A stretch of DNA of 64,000 bases from a bacterium. Lineage in GTDB: Bacteria; Vulcanimicrobiota; Xenobia; Xenobiales; JADMJV01. Location: NCBI GenBank assembly GCA_018266105.1, contig JAFEBA010000008.1, positions 1-64,000 on the forward strand. The letters are read 5' to 3'. The notes under the pieces were generated by a model. The model saw only the letters and a program-made list of their open reading frames with translations, searched no databases and was not told the DNA's origin. The translations under genes and the position numbers were made by a program. Below are positions 25,093-34,861 of this stretch, piece by piece. Positions within the stretch are counted from its first letter, which is position 1, and the number at the start of each line of letters is the position of its first letter.

Positions 25093-25988
25093 GAATCAGC
25101 AGCCTGGGAGTCTGTTTGACCCTCTCGGCCCTGCTCAACCTGGTGGGCTTTGCTCCCCTCATGACATTCTTGCTGGGACGGGGTGGGGCCGCCACCCAGG
25201 CCCCGCGTCCACCGGTGCAGGTTCGCCTGCTCAACAAACAACTGGAGCCCTCCAAGCAGCCAGTTGCTCAGCTCCCCCCCGAGCCGGAAAAGGCGAAGCC
25301 GCCGGAGGAGAAGCCCAGGCCCAGCCAGCAAAACGTCTCAAAAGCCCAGGCCAGCAAGCCTGATCCGAACCAGATTCCTGAGGACGAAGTCCCCAAGGCC
25401 CGTCCCGAGCCCCGCAAACACTCGTCAAAACCAACAAAAGAGACTGTGCCCTCGGGCCCGTTGACCCGCCCTGACGAGAAAGCTCAAACCGCCCTGCCCC
25501 CGCCCGGGAGCGGAAATTCCGCCCCCTTTACGACTCCAGCCAATGCCAGCACGCCAGCTCCGGCAGGCCCCGAGCCGCTGGGAGAAACCGGCGGTGAGAC
25601 CCCCACACCTGGCCCGGCCCCGAGCGATTCTCCCCCCCCCCTGACGGCGGACACCAACTCCCAGCCCACCCCGCCGCCCAGCAGCGGAGGAGACAAGCCT
25701 GACCAGGGAACGATACCAGAGAAGCCGGCTGTACCGCGCTCCAACCCGCCCAACACCTTTAGCCGGCCTGTGTTGCGGAAATTGGGGGGCAAACACCTGA
25801 TCCGCCTGACCGTCAAGATTCATCCGGACGGCCATATCGAACCCCAGGTGCTGGTCAGCAGCGGCTCGGCTGAATTGGATGCAGCCGTGCTCAACGACCT
25901 CAAAACCTGGAAGTGGGACCCGGCCGAGGCGGCCGGCAAGCCGGTTCTCACTGAACGGCAGATCCGTTTGAAGCTAGAGGCTGACTGA
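25089..25988 (+). CDS. tonB: TonB-like energy transducer
   Basis: 299 aa from a TTG overlapping the exbD stop (TTGA). One N-terminal membrane helix (residues 9-30), then a Pro-rich periplasmic spacer from about residue 35 to 220, and a C-terminal TonB domain of about 75 residues (IRLTVKIHPDGHIEPQVLVS, ending KLEAD). The long spacer would cross a thick periplasm. It passes proton-motive force from ExbB/ExbD to outer-membrane transporters. Its last 15 nt overlap the convergent nuclease-like gene. Confidence 0.9.
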   Translation: MRISSLGVCLTLSALLNLVGFAPLMTFLLGRGGAATQAPRPPVQVRLLNKQLEPSKQPVAQLPPEPEKAKPPEEKPRPSQQNVSKAQASKPDPNQIPEDEVPKARPEPRKHSSKPTKETVPSGPLTRPDEKAQTALPPPGSGNSAPFTTPANASTPAPAGPEPLGETGGETPTPGPAPSDSPPPLTADTNSQPTPPPSSGGDKPDQGTIPEKPAVPRSNPPNTFSRPVLRKLGGKHLIRLTVKIHPDGHIEPQVLVSSGSAELDAAVLNDLKTWKWDPAEAAGKPVLTERQIRLKLEAD

Positions 25989-26840
25989 AAAGTCCAACCA
26001 CATGGGATAGTGGTCGCTGCAACGCTTATAGACGCGGTCGTGTCCGACCTGGCTGCTGTTGGGCAGCCAGCTCTGACTCAGGCGGCGATTGATCAAGATC
26101 TGGTCCAGGGCGGCGGGCTGGCCCCGGTGCTTCAACGTGAAGCGAGCGGCCGGAGAGAGCTTCACAAAAGGGTCGAGCAGGCGCGAGTGAGCCAGCGGTT
26201 CCAGCGGCCAGCTCTCCAGACTGTCATTCATATCCCCCAGCACGGCCACGCCTTGGCCCGGATAGGCTCTTTCCAAATCGGCCAGGATTTCGCACACTCG
26301 CAAGGCCTGGGCCCGACGCTTGGCATCCGAACTCTTGCCCTTACCGACCTTGCTTTTGAAGTGATTGACCAGCAAGATGACAGGTTCAGGCGTGCGCAGG
26401 TGGACCTCCAGACAGTCTCGCGAGAACTGAGTATCCAGGGGAGCGCCTTCGACATAGGGTAGACGGTCATTTCGGTGGCTGGCGTAGCCACGGACCTTGA
26501 GTTTGGAAAGTAACCCGATATTGATTCCCCGTGCCTCGTCGTTGCCCGGAACCAGGATGGCGTATCGGTAGCCGGCCCGTTGGGCCAGACGCTCCAGCAA
26601 AACTCGCTTCTCGACCTCCTGAACGGCCACCACATCGGCTCCGATCATGCCCAGTGCCTGGGTCAGGTCGGAAATCTTCTTGTCCACCTGAGCCTGGCTA
26701 TGCACCTGGTCCCCGTATGGATCGTCAATTGAGTCAAAGAAATTGTGCAGGTTCCAGGTGCACAGGCGCCAGCGAGCGGGCTGCGCCTGAGCAGCGGCAA
26801 AAACCAGAACAAAGGTCAAAAAGAGCAGTCGAATTTTCAT
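25974..26840 (-). CDS. Secreted endonuclease/exonuclease/phosphatase (EEP) protein
   Basis: 288 aa with a Sec signal (residues 1-19, ending AQAQ). EEP landmarks: CTWNLHNFF (Asn/metal region), VVAVQEVE with the metal Glu, NHFKSK, VLGDMND (Asp/Asn) and the terminal CSDHYPMW with the catalytic Asp/His. Members cleave phosphodiesters in DNA, RNA, phospholipids or inositol phosphates. The signal peptide and YVEGAPLDTQFSRDC insert suggest an extracellular nuclease or phosphodiesterase. Single gene, convergent with tonB. Confidence 0.88.
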   Translation of the reverse strand: MKIRLLFLTFVLVFAAAQAQPARWRLCTWNLHNFFDSIDDPYGDQVHSQAQVDKKISDLTQALGMIGADVVAVQEVEKRVLLERLAQRAGYRYAILVPGNDEARGINIGLLSKLKVRGYASHRNDRLPYVEGAPLDTQFSRDCLEVHLRTPEPVILLVNHFKSKVGKGKSSDAKRRAQALRVCEILADLERAYPGQGVAVLGDMNDSLESWPLEPLAHSRLLDPFVKLSPAARFTLKHRGQPAALDQILINRRLSQSWLPNSSQVGHDRVYKRCSDHYPMWLDFSVSL

Positions 26841-26885
26841 GTCGACAGCTTGAAGGCTGGAGTACTACCAGATTTCTACCGGGGG

Positions 26886-28304
26886 TTAATTTTCCATGAT
26901 CTGCGAGGCGATTTCCGCCAGCGGCGAGCGCTCGCCCTTGAAAAGGGTGACGTGAGCGGCAATCGGATGATCCTTGAATTTCTCCACGATGTGAGTCAGC
27001 CCGTTGGAGGTGCTGTCCAGATAGGGATGATCAATTTGATAAGGGTCTCCGGTAAAGACCAGTTTGGTTCCCTGACCGGCTCGAGTGATGATGGTCTTGG
27101 CCTCGTGCGGGGTCAGATTCTGAGCTTCATCCACGATGATAAACTGCTGGGGCAGGCTGCGTCCGCGGATATAGGCCAGCGCTCGAATATCCAGCACATT
27201 GGTCTCCTGTAGATAGTCGATGCGGCTGGTGCCTCCGCCGTTGGGGTTGGCCCCACCTTTGCGATGGCCGCCTCCACTGTTCCCGTTGGGGCTGCCGCCC
27301 TCCGAGAGTAGATATTCCAAATTGTCAAAAATGGGCTGCATCCAGGGGGACAGCTTTTCTTGCTCCGTTCCCGGCAGGTAGCCCAGATCTCGGCCCATGG
27401 GAATGACCGGGCGATAAATGGCCAGCTTGCGGTAGGTCTTCTCCTGACAGACCTTATGCAAACCCACGGCAATGGCCAGGATCGTCTTCCCGGTGCCGGC
27501 CTTGCCGGCCAGGGTGACCAGCGGAATGTTGTCATCCAGCAAGATCTCCAGGGCGTAGCGCTGCTCACGGTTCAGCGGACGCAGTCCCCAGATATCGTGG
27601 CGCATTTCACGCACCTGCTGCAGACTGTGACTGGCGGAATCGTAACGAGTGATCGCCCCCCCGCTGGCCCGCAGCATGACGAACTCGTGAGGAGTGAGCG
27701 GAACCGGCCCCGGGTCGACCGCGTCCACGGGGATCGACTTGTGCTCGTAGAGTTGCTGCAGCACCTCTTCGGTGGTCACCACCTCACGGTGCCCAGAATA
27801 CATCTCGGACAGCTCTACAATCTGGTCGTGGCGATAGTCCTCAGCCGAAAGCCCCAGCGCTTCAGCCTTCACGCGCATGTTGATGTCCTTGGTCACGATC
27901 ACCACCTTGCGCTCGGGCGATTCGCTTTTGATGCCCAGAGCCGTGGCCAGGATGCGATTGTCCACGTTGTGGGCAAAGCCGGGCGGAATCAGGGTGTCCA
28001 GCTTGCGCATCTGGCCGATATCGACACGCAGACTGCCCCCGTCAGGCAGCGTGACCCCCTCATTGACCGGGCCCTGACCCCGCAGCTCGTCCAGCTGGTT
28101 GATAACCCAACGGGCGTTGCGATTGAGCTCGGTCGACCCTTTCTTGAAATTGTCCAGCTCGTCCAGGACCACCAGCGGTAGAACCACATCATTCTCGCGG
28201 AAGGCAAAAATCGCCTCAGGAGAATGCAGCAGCACACTGGTGTCTAACAGATAGATCTTCTTGTCGCCGAGTTTCTTTCCGTTGCTCTTCTTGCGTGGAG
28301 GCAT
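26886..28304 (-). CDS. PIN domain-PhoH ATPase (PhoH2-like)
   Basis: From the ATG at 28304 (TAATG overlap with the fbp stop), 472 aa. Residues 17-150 are a PIN ribonuclease domain (YLLDTSVLLH, LDELDNFKKGS, VTKDINMRVKA); the rest is a PhoH ATPase with Walker A LAGKAGTGKT and Walker B FIIVDEAQNLT, and a Gly/Asn-rich insertion. PhoH2 proteins are RNA-dependent helicase-like ribonucleases, best known as toxin-like mycobacterial proteins but also general RNA-processing factors. The gene is in an operon with fbp. Confidence 0.92.
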   Translation of the reverse strand: MPPRKKSNGKKLGDKKIYLLDTSVLLHSPEAIFAFRENDVVLPLVVLDELDNFKKGSTELNRNARWVINQLDELRGQGPVNEGVTLPDGGSLRVDIGQMRKLDTLIPPGFAHNVDNRILATALGIKSESPERKVVIVTKDINMRVKAEALGLSAEDYRHDQIVELSEMYSGHREVVTTEEVLQQLYEHKSIPVDAVDPGPVPLTPHEFVMLRASGGAITRYDSASHSLQQVREMRHDIWGLRPLNREQRYALEILLDDNIPLVTLAGKAGTGKTILAIAVGLHKVCQEKTYRKLAIYRPVIPMGRDLGYLPGTEQEKLSPWMQPIFDNLEYLLSEGGSPNGNSGGGHRKGGANPNGGGTSRIDYLQETNVLDIRALAYIRGRSLPQQFIIVDEAQNLTPHEAKTIITRAGQGTKLVFTGDPYQIDHPYLDSTSNGLTHIVEKFKDHPIAAHVTLFKGERSPLAEIASQIMEN

Positions 28305-29329
28305 TAAACGGTGGCCCCCGCTCGGGCCACGAACTGGCAATACTGGTCCACGTCATAGGTGGAACCAATAATCAACGGAACTCGCTGATGCAATGCGCTG
28401 GGTTGGATGTCGAGAATGCGCTGCGTGCCCGTACTAGCCTTTCCACCCGCTGCCTCCACCAGAAAGGCCAACGGATTGGCTTCGTAAACGAGACGCAGCT
28501 TGGGCTTGGGGTTCTTGGGATCCTTGTAGCTGGCGGGATACAGGAAGACCCCGCCCGCCAGCAGGTTGCGGTGGAAATCGGCCACCAGCGAGCCAATGTA
28601 ACGCAGGCCATAAGGACGCTGAGTCTCCTTATCCGATTCCTTCAGATGCTGGATGTAAGCCTTGGTGCCCTCATCCCAGGTGTTGAAATTGCCCTCGTTG
28701 ATACTGTAGGTCTTGCCTTTGTGGGGAATGCGAATGTCGGGATGACTGAGCAAAAACTCACCCACGCTCGGGTCCAGCGTAAAGCCATGCACGCCGGAAC
28801 CAGTGGAGTAGACCAGAATGGTGGAGGAGCCGTAGACCACATAGCCTGCCGCGACTTGCTTGCAGCCCTGCTGCAGTACGTCTTCAAGCTTGCCGTCACC
28901 GGCCGGGGTCACACGGCGAAAGACACCGAAAATCGTGCCGATGGAGACATTCTTGTCGATATTGGACGAGCCGTCCAGCGGGTCGAAAACCAGAATATAT
29001 TTGCCTTTGGGAAACTTGGGAGGGATGGGAATGATGTCTTCTACTTCTTCAGAGGCCATACAGCACAGGTTGCCGCCGTGGTCCATGGCCTTGAAGATGC
29101 GGTCCTGAGCGAAGGCGTCCAGCTTCATGACGGTTTCGCCTTGAATGTTTTCCTCGTCGGTGGCGCCCAGAATCTCGACCAGGCCTGCTTTGTTGACCTC
29201 GCGACTGATAATCTTAAAAGCCAGCGTCAGGTCCATCATCAGCGAGGTGAAGTCACCTTTGGCTTCAGGAAATGCAGTCTGTTCCTCGAGAATGTGGCGA
29301 TTGAGCGTGACCAGCTTGGTGTTGAACAT
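28304..29329 (-). CDS. fbp: Fructose-1,6-bisphosphatase, class I
   Basis: 341 aa, ATG at 29329 after GGGAGGAAG. Class I FBPase signatures: ASEEVED, metal-binding [38 protein letters not shown] and [15 protein letters not shown]. It catalyses the irreversible dephosphorylation of fructose-1,6-bisphosphate in gluconeogenesis or carbon fixation. It overlaps the phoH-like gene by one base and is divergent from the S26-like gene. Confidence 0.95.
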   Translation of the reverse strand: MFNTKLVTLNRHILEEQTAFPEAKGDFTSLMMDLTLAFKIISREVNKAGLVEILGATDEENIQGETVMKLDAFAQDRIFKAMDHGGNLCCMASEEVEDIIPIPPKFPKGKYILVFDPLDGSSNIDKNVSIGTIFGVFRRVTPAGDGKLEDVLQQGCKQVAAGYVVYGSSTILVYSTGSGVHGFTLDPSVGEFLLSHPDIRIPHKGKTYSINEGNFNTWDEGTKAYIQHLKESDKETQRPYGLRYIGSLVADFHRNLLAGGVFLYPASYKDPKNPKPKLRLVYEANPLAFLVEAAGGKASTGTQRILDIQPSALHQRVPLIIGSTYDVDQYCQFVARAGATV

Positions 29330-29456
29330 TCTTCCTCCCTTGGTAGGCGGGCCATTTCTTCAGAACCGCATGAACTTCCTAGGCGCCGTGCCAGGGTCGC
29401 TCGCGGGCTGAAGCGAAGACCAACTGAAGACTGGGGGAAAACTTCGGAGGTAACGG

Positions 29457-29960
29457 ATGGGACACGACTACCGTGGTTTTCAAGACAAGATTGGAGCTGA
29501 CATGGCCTCGGCTTCAGCCTCGGCCATGGGAATGGAAAAGGGAGGAAAGGGCACCAAGGTTCGGATTCGACAGTCCGACCTGGAGCACCTGATTCCATCC
29601 GGTTCGATGATCGACTTCTCTCCCGTGGCCGCTCACAGACTCAAATTCGGGGACGTCGTTTTCGTGCGCGCTGGCAAAGAAATGGTGCTGCGACGCTTCA
29701 TCGGTTTCCAGATCGGCAAGACCGGCTCGGTGGTGGCCGTGGCCCGCGCCAATCCGGCCAAGCGCGAGGTCTACCCCGACACAGCCGTGGTGGGCAAAGT
29801 CAACTCGGTGGAAAGTAAGGGAGTCTCCTTTGATCCACTCAAAAAAGAATCTCAACTGGCTCGCTGGAAAAACGAGTTGACTTTCTTCGGCACCAGTTCG
29901 TTGTTCGCACGTATCGGCCAGAACCTCAAAGTCTTTGGCAAGATGATGAAGAAGAAATAG
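29457..29960 (+). CDS. S24/S26 peptidase-like protein, probably without Lys
   Basis: 167 aa, ATG at 29457 after GGAGGT. The core reads IPSGSMID then [13 protein letters not shown] and VLRRFIGF, the order of signal-peptidase/LexA folds (SxSM, GDxV, then K/R). In S26/S24 the catalytic Lys sits where this protein has Arg79-Arg80, so activity is doubtful. No membrane anchor is present; a Ser/Ala-rich start and a basic tail (MMKKK) flank it. It precedes the CoA-transferase gene with TAGTG overlap. Possible regulator or non-peptidase homologue. Confidence 0.55.
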   Translation: MGHDYRGFQDKIGADMASASASAMGMEKGGKGTKVRIRQSDLEHLIPSGSMIDFSPVAAHRLKFGDVVFVRAGKEMVLRRFIGFQIGKTGSVVAVARANPAKREVYPDTAVVGKVNSVESKGVSFDPLKKESQLARWKNELTFFGTSSLFARIGQNLKVFGKMMKKK

Positions 29961-31852
29961 TGTCCAAGCTCCTTAGCGCACAGGAGGCCGTGGCACTCTT
30001 ACGCTGCGGAGACACAGTTGCCACAGGCGGTTTTGTCGGCATCGGGTTCCCCGAGCTTCTAGCCGTAGCCCTGCGTGAGCGCTTCGACAAGGAACAAAAA
30101 CCATCTGGCCTGACTCTCGTCTACGCCGCCGGTCAGGGAGACGGAAAGTCTCGCGGTCTCAACCATCTGGCCCATCCCGGCATGGTTGGACGGGTGATCG
30201 GCGGCCACTGGGGCCTGGTTCCCGAACTCGGGCGCCTGGCGGTGGAAAATCAGATTGAAGCGTATAACCTGCCGCAAGGCGTCATCTCGCACCTCTACCG
30301 AGACATCGCCGCAGGGAAGCCTGGCGTGCTCACCCATGTCGGACTGCACACCTTCGTTGACCCTCGCCACGAGGGCGGGCGCCTCAACGCCCGGACCACC
30401 CAGGACCTGGTGGAGGTCGTCCAACTGGCCGGGCGGGAATGGCTCTTCTACAAGGCCTTCCCCATTCAAGTTGCCTTGTTGCGGGGAACCACCGCCGATC
30501 GCCGGGGCAATGTCTCCATGGAACGGGAGGCTCTCAGCCTGGAAGCCCTGGCCATCGCCCAGGCCGTTCGTAACAGCGGCGGCCTTGTGATCGTGCAGGT
30601 GGAGCGCCTGACCGAGCGCCACCAGCTCCACCCCCAGCTGGTCACCCTGCCGGGAGTTTTGGTGGACGCGGTCGTACTGGCGCCACCCGAGTATCATCCG
30701 CAAACATTTGCTGAGCACTACAATCCCGCTTATACGGGCGAGGTGGTGGCACCCTCGACCAGCTTCAACCCCATGGAACTGGACGAGCGCAAAGTCATTG
30801 CACGCCGGGCTGCGCTGGAATTAGTACCCGGGGCCGTGGTTAACCTGGGCATCGGAATGCCCGAGGGGGTCGCCTCGGTCGCCTTCGAGGAAGGAGTGCT
30901 GGAACAGGTGACGCTGACCGTGGAGCCGGGAGGAATCGGCGGCGTGCCCGCCGGTGGCCTCAGCTTCGGGGCGGTGCGTAACCCGGAGTCGATTGTGGCT
31001 CAACCCTCACAGTTTGATTTCTACGACGGAGGCGGCCTGGACCAGGCTTTTCTCGGAATGGCTGAAATGGACGGCCACGGCAACGTCAACGTGAGCCGCT
31101 TCGGCAAGCGAGTTGCCGGCGCTGGCGGTTTTATCAATATCAGTCAGAACGCCGGACAGGTATTTTTCATGGGCACCTTCGCCAACAAGGCCGTTGTGCG
31201 CTTTGAGAATCAGGCGCTGGTGATCGAGAAAGATGGCCCCTGCAAACTGGTGGCCGAGGTCGGGCAGATCACCTTCAATGGCAGTTACGCCCGATCCAAA
31301 GGCCAGAAAGTGCTCTACGTGACCGAGCGAGCAGTTTTTTCCATGGAGACGGATGGCCTGACCCTGGTGGAAATCGCGCCGGGAATCGATCTCCACTCCC
31401 ACATCCTGGATCGCCTGCCCTTCAGCGTCAGAGTCGCGCCCGATCTCAAAGTCATGGACGCCTGCCTGTTTGGGCCCGAAAACATCGGACTGACGCGTCT
31501 GGGAAGGCGATCCGTGGCCGACCGGGTGCGCTACCGAGCCGACCAGAACACTCTCTACTTGAACCTGGAGGGCCTGGAATTCCATAGCGCCGATGAAGTT
31601 CACGACTTCGAACGCCAACTGCTGCCCAATTTCACCTTCACCGGCAAAGCCAGAGCCGTGATCAACTATGATCGCTTCCATCTGGCGGAGGCGGCCGCGG
31701 CAGCCTGGTTCGACCTGGTGGAACGCAACAGCCAGACCTACTTCAGTACCTCGACCCGACTCTCGAGTAGCCTGTTCTTCTGTCGTCAACTGGGTGAGGA
31801 GTTCAATCGCCGGCGCCTTCCCTTAACTCGGGCCGAGCTGGCCGGTCGATAG
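29960..31852 (+). CDS. Acyl-CoA:acetate CoA-transferase, fused alpha/beta (YdiF-like)
   Basis: 630 aa, GTG start (TAGTG overlap). Both halves of a family I CoA-transferase are fused: an N-terminal half with [17 protein letters not shown] and a C-terminal half with [13 protein letters not shown] and the catalytic Glu322 in [10 protein letters not shown] final 110 residues after the usual CoA-transferase end ([11 protein letters not shown] to RAELAGR) form an extra mixed domain, also present in some YdiF/propionate CoA-transferase homologues. It exchanges CoA between short-chain acids. The true substrates are unknown. Confidence 0.88.
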   Translation: MSKLLSAQEAVALLRCGDTVATGGFVGIGFPELLAVALRERFDKEQKPSGLTLVYAAGQGDGKSRGLNHLAHPGMVGRVIGGHWGLVPELGRLAVENQIEAYNLPQGVISHLYRDIAAGKPGVLTHVGLHTFVDPRHEGGRLNARTTQDLVEVVQLAGREWLFYKAFPIQVALLRGTTADRRGNVSMEREALSLEALAIAQAVRNSGGLVIVQVERLTERHQLHPQLVTLPGVLVDAVVLAPPEYHPQTFAEHYNPAYTGEVVAPSTSFNPMELDERKVIARRAALELVPGAVVNLGIGMPEGVASVAFEEGVLEQVTLTVEPGGIGGVPAGGLSFGAVRNPESIVAQPSQFDFYDGGGLDQAFLGMAEMDGHGNVNVSRFGKRVAGAGGFINISQNAGQVFFMGTFANKAVVRFENQALVIEKDGPCKLVAEVGQITFNGSYARSKGQKVLYVTERAVFSMETDGLTLVEIAPGIDLHSHILDRLPFSVRVAPDLKVMDACLFGPENIGLTRLGRRSVADRVRYRADQNTLYLNLEGLEFHSADEVHDFERQLLPNFTFTGKARAVINYDRFHLAEAAAAAWFDLVERNSQTYFSTSTRLSSSLFFCRQLGEEFNRRRLPLTRAELAGR

Positions 31853-31857
31853 GGTTT

Positions 31858-31905
31858 GTTTAGCAGGGAGAGTCACGGGGGGAGCACGAACCGGCCTGTC
31901 TAAAC
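31858..31905 (+). other. Imperfect hairpin between CoA-transferase and PLP gene
   Basis: GTTTAGCAGG (31858-31867) can pair with CCTG-T-CTAAAC (31895-31905), one bulged base, around a 27-nt loop. It begins 6 nt after the CoA-transferase stop and ends 22 nt before the next ATG. No U run follows, so it is more likely an mRNA-stability or translation element than a terminator. Confidence 0.35.
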
Positions 31906-31927
31906 CTTCCATTTTGGGGGCACCGCC

Positions 31928-33397
31928 ATGATCGATCTCAGCATAGACTCGAAAGGACTCGAGAATGCGGTAGCGCTTGCCCGCCAACGCAAAATCATCA
32001 TTCCCACTTTCAGGCAACAACGCGACCCGGGCTATGTACCCTTTCCTCTGGTGCGCAAATTGGCCAAAGTGGGCCTGTGGGACATCGACCCCCTCAACCT
32101 GTTCCGCATCAACTGGCATAATGAGCCCAAGGTTGATGGCGGCGGCTTCGGCGGCGTCAACTACCTGGAGCTGCCCTCCAGCCTGACCGGAGTCAAGGCC
32201 CGCATCATTGGCCTGGTGGGCAAATGGTTTCCCACCGGTGCGCACAAGGTGGGCGCCGCCTTTGGCTGCCTGGTGCCCCGACTGGTCACCGGGCAGTTTG
32301 ACCCCACCCGTCAAAAGGCGGTCTGGCCTTCCACCGGAAACTACTGCCGTGGCGGGGCCTACGATTCAGCCCTGCTGGGCTGCGAGAGCATCGCGATCCT
32401 TCCCGAGGGCATGTCTCGCGAACGTTTCGAGTGGTTGGAAAAGGTTGCCGGAGAAATCATCAAAACCCCCGGAAGCGAAAGCAACGTCAAAGAGATTTTC
32501 GACAAGTGTTGGGAACTGCGCAAGTCCGGCCAGGATCTGATGATTTTCAACCAGTTCGAAGAATTCGGCAATTATCTGTGGCATTATCAGGTGACCGGGC
32601 CGTCCATGGCCGAGTTGCTTGAAGAAGTCATGGGCCCCCATGATGAATTCCGCGGGTTGGTTTCCTCCACCGGTTCAGCCGGAACCATCGCGGCCGGCGA
32701 CTACCTGAAGGAAGTCTACCCCCTCTCCAAGATCGCCGCCTGTGAGGCCCTGCAGTGCCCCACCCTGATCTACAATGGCTTCGGCGAACATCGCCTGGAG
32801 GGCATCGGGGATAAGCACATTCCCTGGATTCACAATGTAAAGAACACCGACATGGTCATCGCCGTCGACGACGAGGGTCCGATCTCAGCCATGCGAATGT
32901 TTAACTGCAAGGTCGGCCACGAGTTTCTCCACAAACAGGGAGTTCCCCAAGAAACCATCGAGAAACTGAGCTGGATGGGAATCAGTTGCGTGGGTAATCT
33001 TATGGGCGCCATCAAAATGGCCAAATACTACGACATGGAAGAGAACGACGTGATTTTGACCGTCTTCACTGACTCCATGGAGATGTACGGCAGCCGCCTT
33101 ACAGAATACGATCAGGAGCGCAAGCCCCTGACCGAGGTGGATTGTGCCGGCATCTACCATCGCTGGCTGCTGGGCCAGGCGACCGACCACACCCAGGAAC
33201 TGACCTACGAGCAACGCAAACGCGTGCACAACCTGAAATATTACACCTGGGTCGAACAACAGGGCAAAACCCACACTGAGATCGTGGCTCAGTGGTATCA
33301 ACGCGACTACTGGACCTCCATCCGCAAAATGGTGGACAAGATCGACCCGCTGATCAACGAATTCAATCAACGCACGGGGCTGCTTGAGGAGCTATGA
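31928..33397 (+). CDS. PLP-dependent enzyme, fold-type II (cysteine synthase/TrpB-like)
   Basis: 489 aa, ATG at 31928. Fold-type II PLP motifs: TGAHKVGAAFG with Schiff-base Lys107, VWPSTGNYCRGGAYDS phosphate-cup region and SSTGSAGTIAAGDYL binding loop. It is longer than cysteine synthase because of N- and C-terminal extensions; this form is annotated loosely as PLP-dependent beta-subunit in several phyla. The 4-nt overlap with the next small gene suggests a two-protein unit. Reaction unknown: beta-elimination or replacement, or deamination. Confidence 0.8.
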   Translation: MIDLSIDSKGLENAVALARQRKIIIPTFRQQRDPGYVPFPLVRKLAKVGLWDIDPLNLFRINWHNEPKVDGGGFGGVNYLELPSSLTGVKARIIGLVGKWFPTGAHKVGAAFGCLVPRLVTGQFDPTRQKAVWPSTGNYCRGGAYDSALLGCESIAILPEGMSRERFEWLEKVAGEIIKTPGSESNVKEIFDKCWELRKSGQDLMIFNQFEEFGNYLWHYQVTGPSMAELLEEVMGPHDEFRGLVSSTGSAGTIAAGDYLKEVYPLSKIAACEALQCPTLIYNGFGEHRLEGIGDKHIPWIHNVKNTDMVIAVDDEGPISAMRMFNCKVGHEFLHKQGVPQETIEKLSWMGISCVGNLMGAIKMAKYYDMEENDVILTVFTDSMEMYGSRLTEYDQERKPLTEVDCAGIYHRWLLGQATDHTQELTYEQRKRVHNLKYYTWVEQQGKTHTEIVAQWYQRDYWTSIRKMVDKIDPLINEFNQRTGLLEEL

Positions 33398-33741
33398 GTC
33401 TCGACGCCGAGGCGATGCTGGAGGTCAACCGCGAACTCATCTTCGCAGCGGCCAAACAGCAGCGACAACGGGGGGTGGAGAGCCCCTTTGTTGTTTCCGT
33501 GGCCACCTTCGGCCGCGGAATCAAGCAAGAAATGCTGCAGGCGCTGGAACCCTATCGCACCGCCTGGGGCCACAATCAATCCTTGGTGGCCCTACCACCC
33601 GGCGACTTGATTGAAAAACTGATCAAGAACGCCAGCCTGACTCAATCCCCTGATGGATTCACGGTGATCGGCTATGCCTTCGGCAAATTCGTTACCAAGA
33701 ACTGGCGCTGGGACGAGGAAGACTCCGATGTCCTCTTCTAA
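33394..33741 (+). CDS. Small unknown protein after the PLP gene
   Basis: 115 aa. Start ATG at 33394 overlaps the PLP gene stop by 4 nt, and the 3' end overlaps the GGDEF gene by 14 nt. Soluble, with a helix (EVNRELIFAAAKQQRQ) and several strands. No family recognised. Confidence 0.65.
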   Translation: MSLDAEAMLEVNRELIFAAAKQQRQRGVESPFVVSVATFGRGIKQEMLQALEPYRTAWGHNQSLVALPPGDLIEKLIKNASLTQSPDGFTVIGYAFGKFVTKNWRWDEEDSDVLF

Positions 33742-34861
33742 GAAGCAGCACAGTGAAGTGGCCACACTCTCTCCCACCGAGCTGAACAACTGGGTGGACC
33801 ACCTCTTTCAGGGCCACCACCATCGGGCCGAACCCCTGTTGCATGAGGTCTTTGAGAGCATCCTCTGGGCTGCCAACCAGTATGTGCCCTCGGAATGCGG
33901 CTCCATCTGCCTGAGTGGATTCCCTGACTCGCCCGATGAACTGGTTTTCGTCGCCTCTTTCGGCGAAAGCGCCTCCCTGATCCCCGGGACCCGGCTCAAA
34001 ATTGGACAGGGCATCACCGGCAAGGTCTTCAAAACAGGCAAAGCCCAGTTGCGCAACGACGTGTCGCGCGACAGCAACTTCTACGCCGGAGTGGACGAAC
34101 GAACTCAGTTTCTGACCCGATCCATCCTTTCCGTGCCAATCGTCTTTGACGGAGACGAATGCGGAGTTCTCAGCCTGATCAATCGGCGGGGCAAACGCGG
34201 CTTTCGCCGCCACGATTTGCGCCTGATGGAAATCTTTTGCGGCTACCTTTCCACCTCCATCCGCAACAGCGTGGACTCCGCTTTCCATCGCGAGATGGCT
34301 TTGCGCGACTACCTCTCCGGTTTACGCAACGACCGCTTTTTCTATCGACAACTGCTGGTCGATCTGGAGGGCTGCGAACGCTACGGAGGGGATCTCAGCC
34401 TGATCTTTATGGACCTGGACCACTTCAAGTCGGTGGTAGACGAGCACGGCCATCTGGTGGGGAGCCAGGTTCTGGCCGAGGTAGGCCAGCTTCTGGCCCA
34501 GACGGTGGAACATCCCGGAGCCACCCTGGCCCGCTACGGTGGGGACGAATATGTGGTGGTCCTGCCCGGAGCGGATTCTAAACGGGCTCTACAGGTGGCC
34601 GAGACCATCCGATTGGCCATCCTGAAAGGGGTCTTCCTGTGCGAGCCCGGCGCGGAAGGACGCCCCGCCCTCAACTTAAAAGGACGCTTCTCAGCCAGCA
34701 TCGGCGTTGCTTCCTACCGCGACTGCGAATTTGAAGATCACGAGCAGAACCTGACCGTGCGCCGGCAGCAACTGATCCGGATTGCCGACGAAGCCATGTA
34801 TCGGGCCAAACGACGCGGCAAAAACCAGGTTTGTCTGGGGAGAGATAAGGCAGCACTGTGA
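33728..34861 (+). CDS. GAF-GGDEF diguanylate cyclase
   Basis: 377 aa from the ATG at 33728 (GAGGAA upstream). Residues 30-180 form a GAF sensor domain; 190-375 the GGDEF domain with the active motif RYGGDEY. Metal site (MDLDHFKSVVDEHGHLVG) and IADEAMYRAKRRGKN are intact, so activity is likely; the usual RxxD inhibitory site before GGDEF is not seen. It makes cyclic di-GMP in response to the ligand bound by GAF. Overlaps the previous gene by 14 nt. Confidence 0.9.
   Translation: MSSSKKQHSEVATLSPTELNNWVDHLFQGHHHRAEPLLHEVFESILWAANQYVPSECGSICLSGFPDSPDELVFVASFGESASLIPGTRLKIGQGITGKVFKTGKAQLRNDVSRDSNFYAGVDERTQFLTRSILSVPIVFDGDECGVLSLINRRGKRGFRRHDLRLMEIFCGYLSTSIRNSVDSAFHREMALRDYLSGLRNDRFFYRQLLVDLEGCERYGGDLSLIFMDLDHFKSVVDEHGHLVGSQVLAEVGQLLAQTVEHPGATLARYGGDEYVVVLPGADSKRALQVAETIRLAILKGVFLCEPGAEGRPALNLKGRFSASIGVASYRDCEFEDHEQNLTVRRQQLIRIADEAMYRAKRRGKNQVCLGRDKAAL

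Noticed and set aside
27360..29500. Two plus-strand ORFs (273 and 401 aa) opposite phoH-like and fbp genes
   Set aside because: Shadow frames of strongly conserved minus-strand enzymes.
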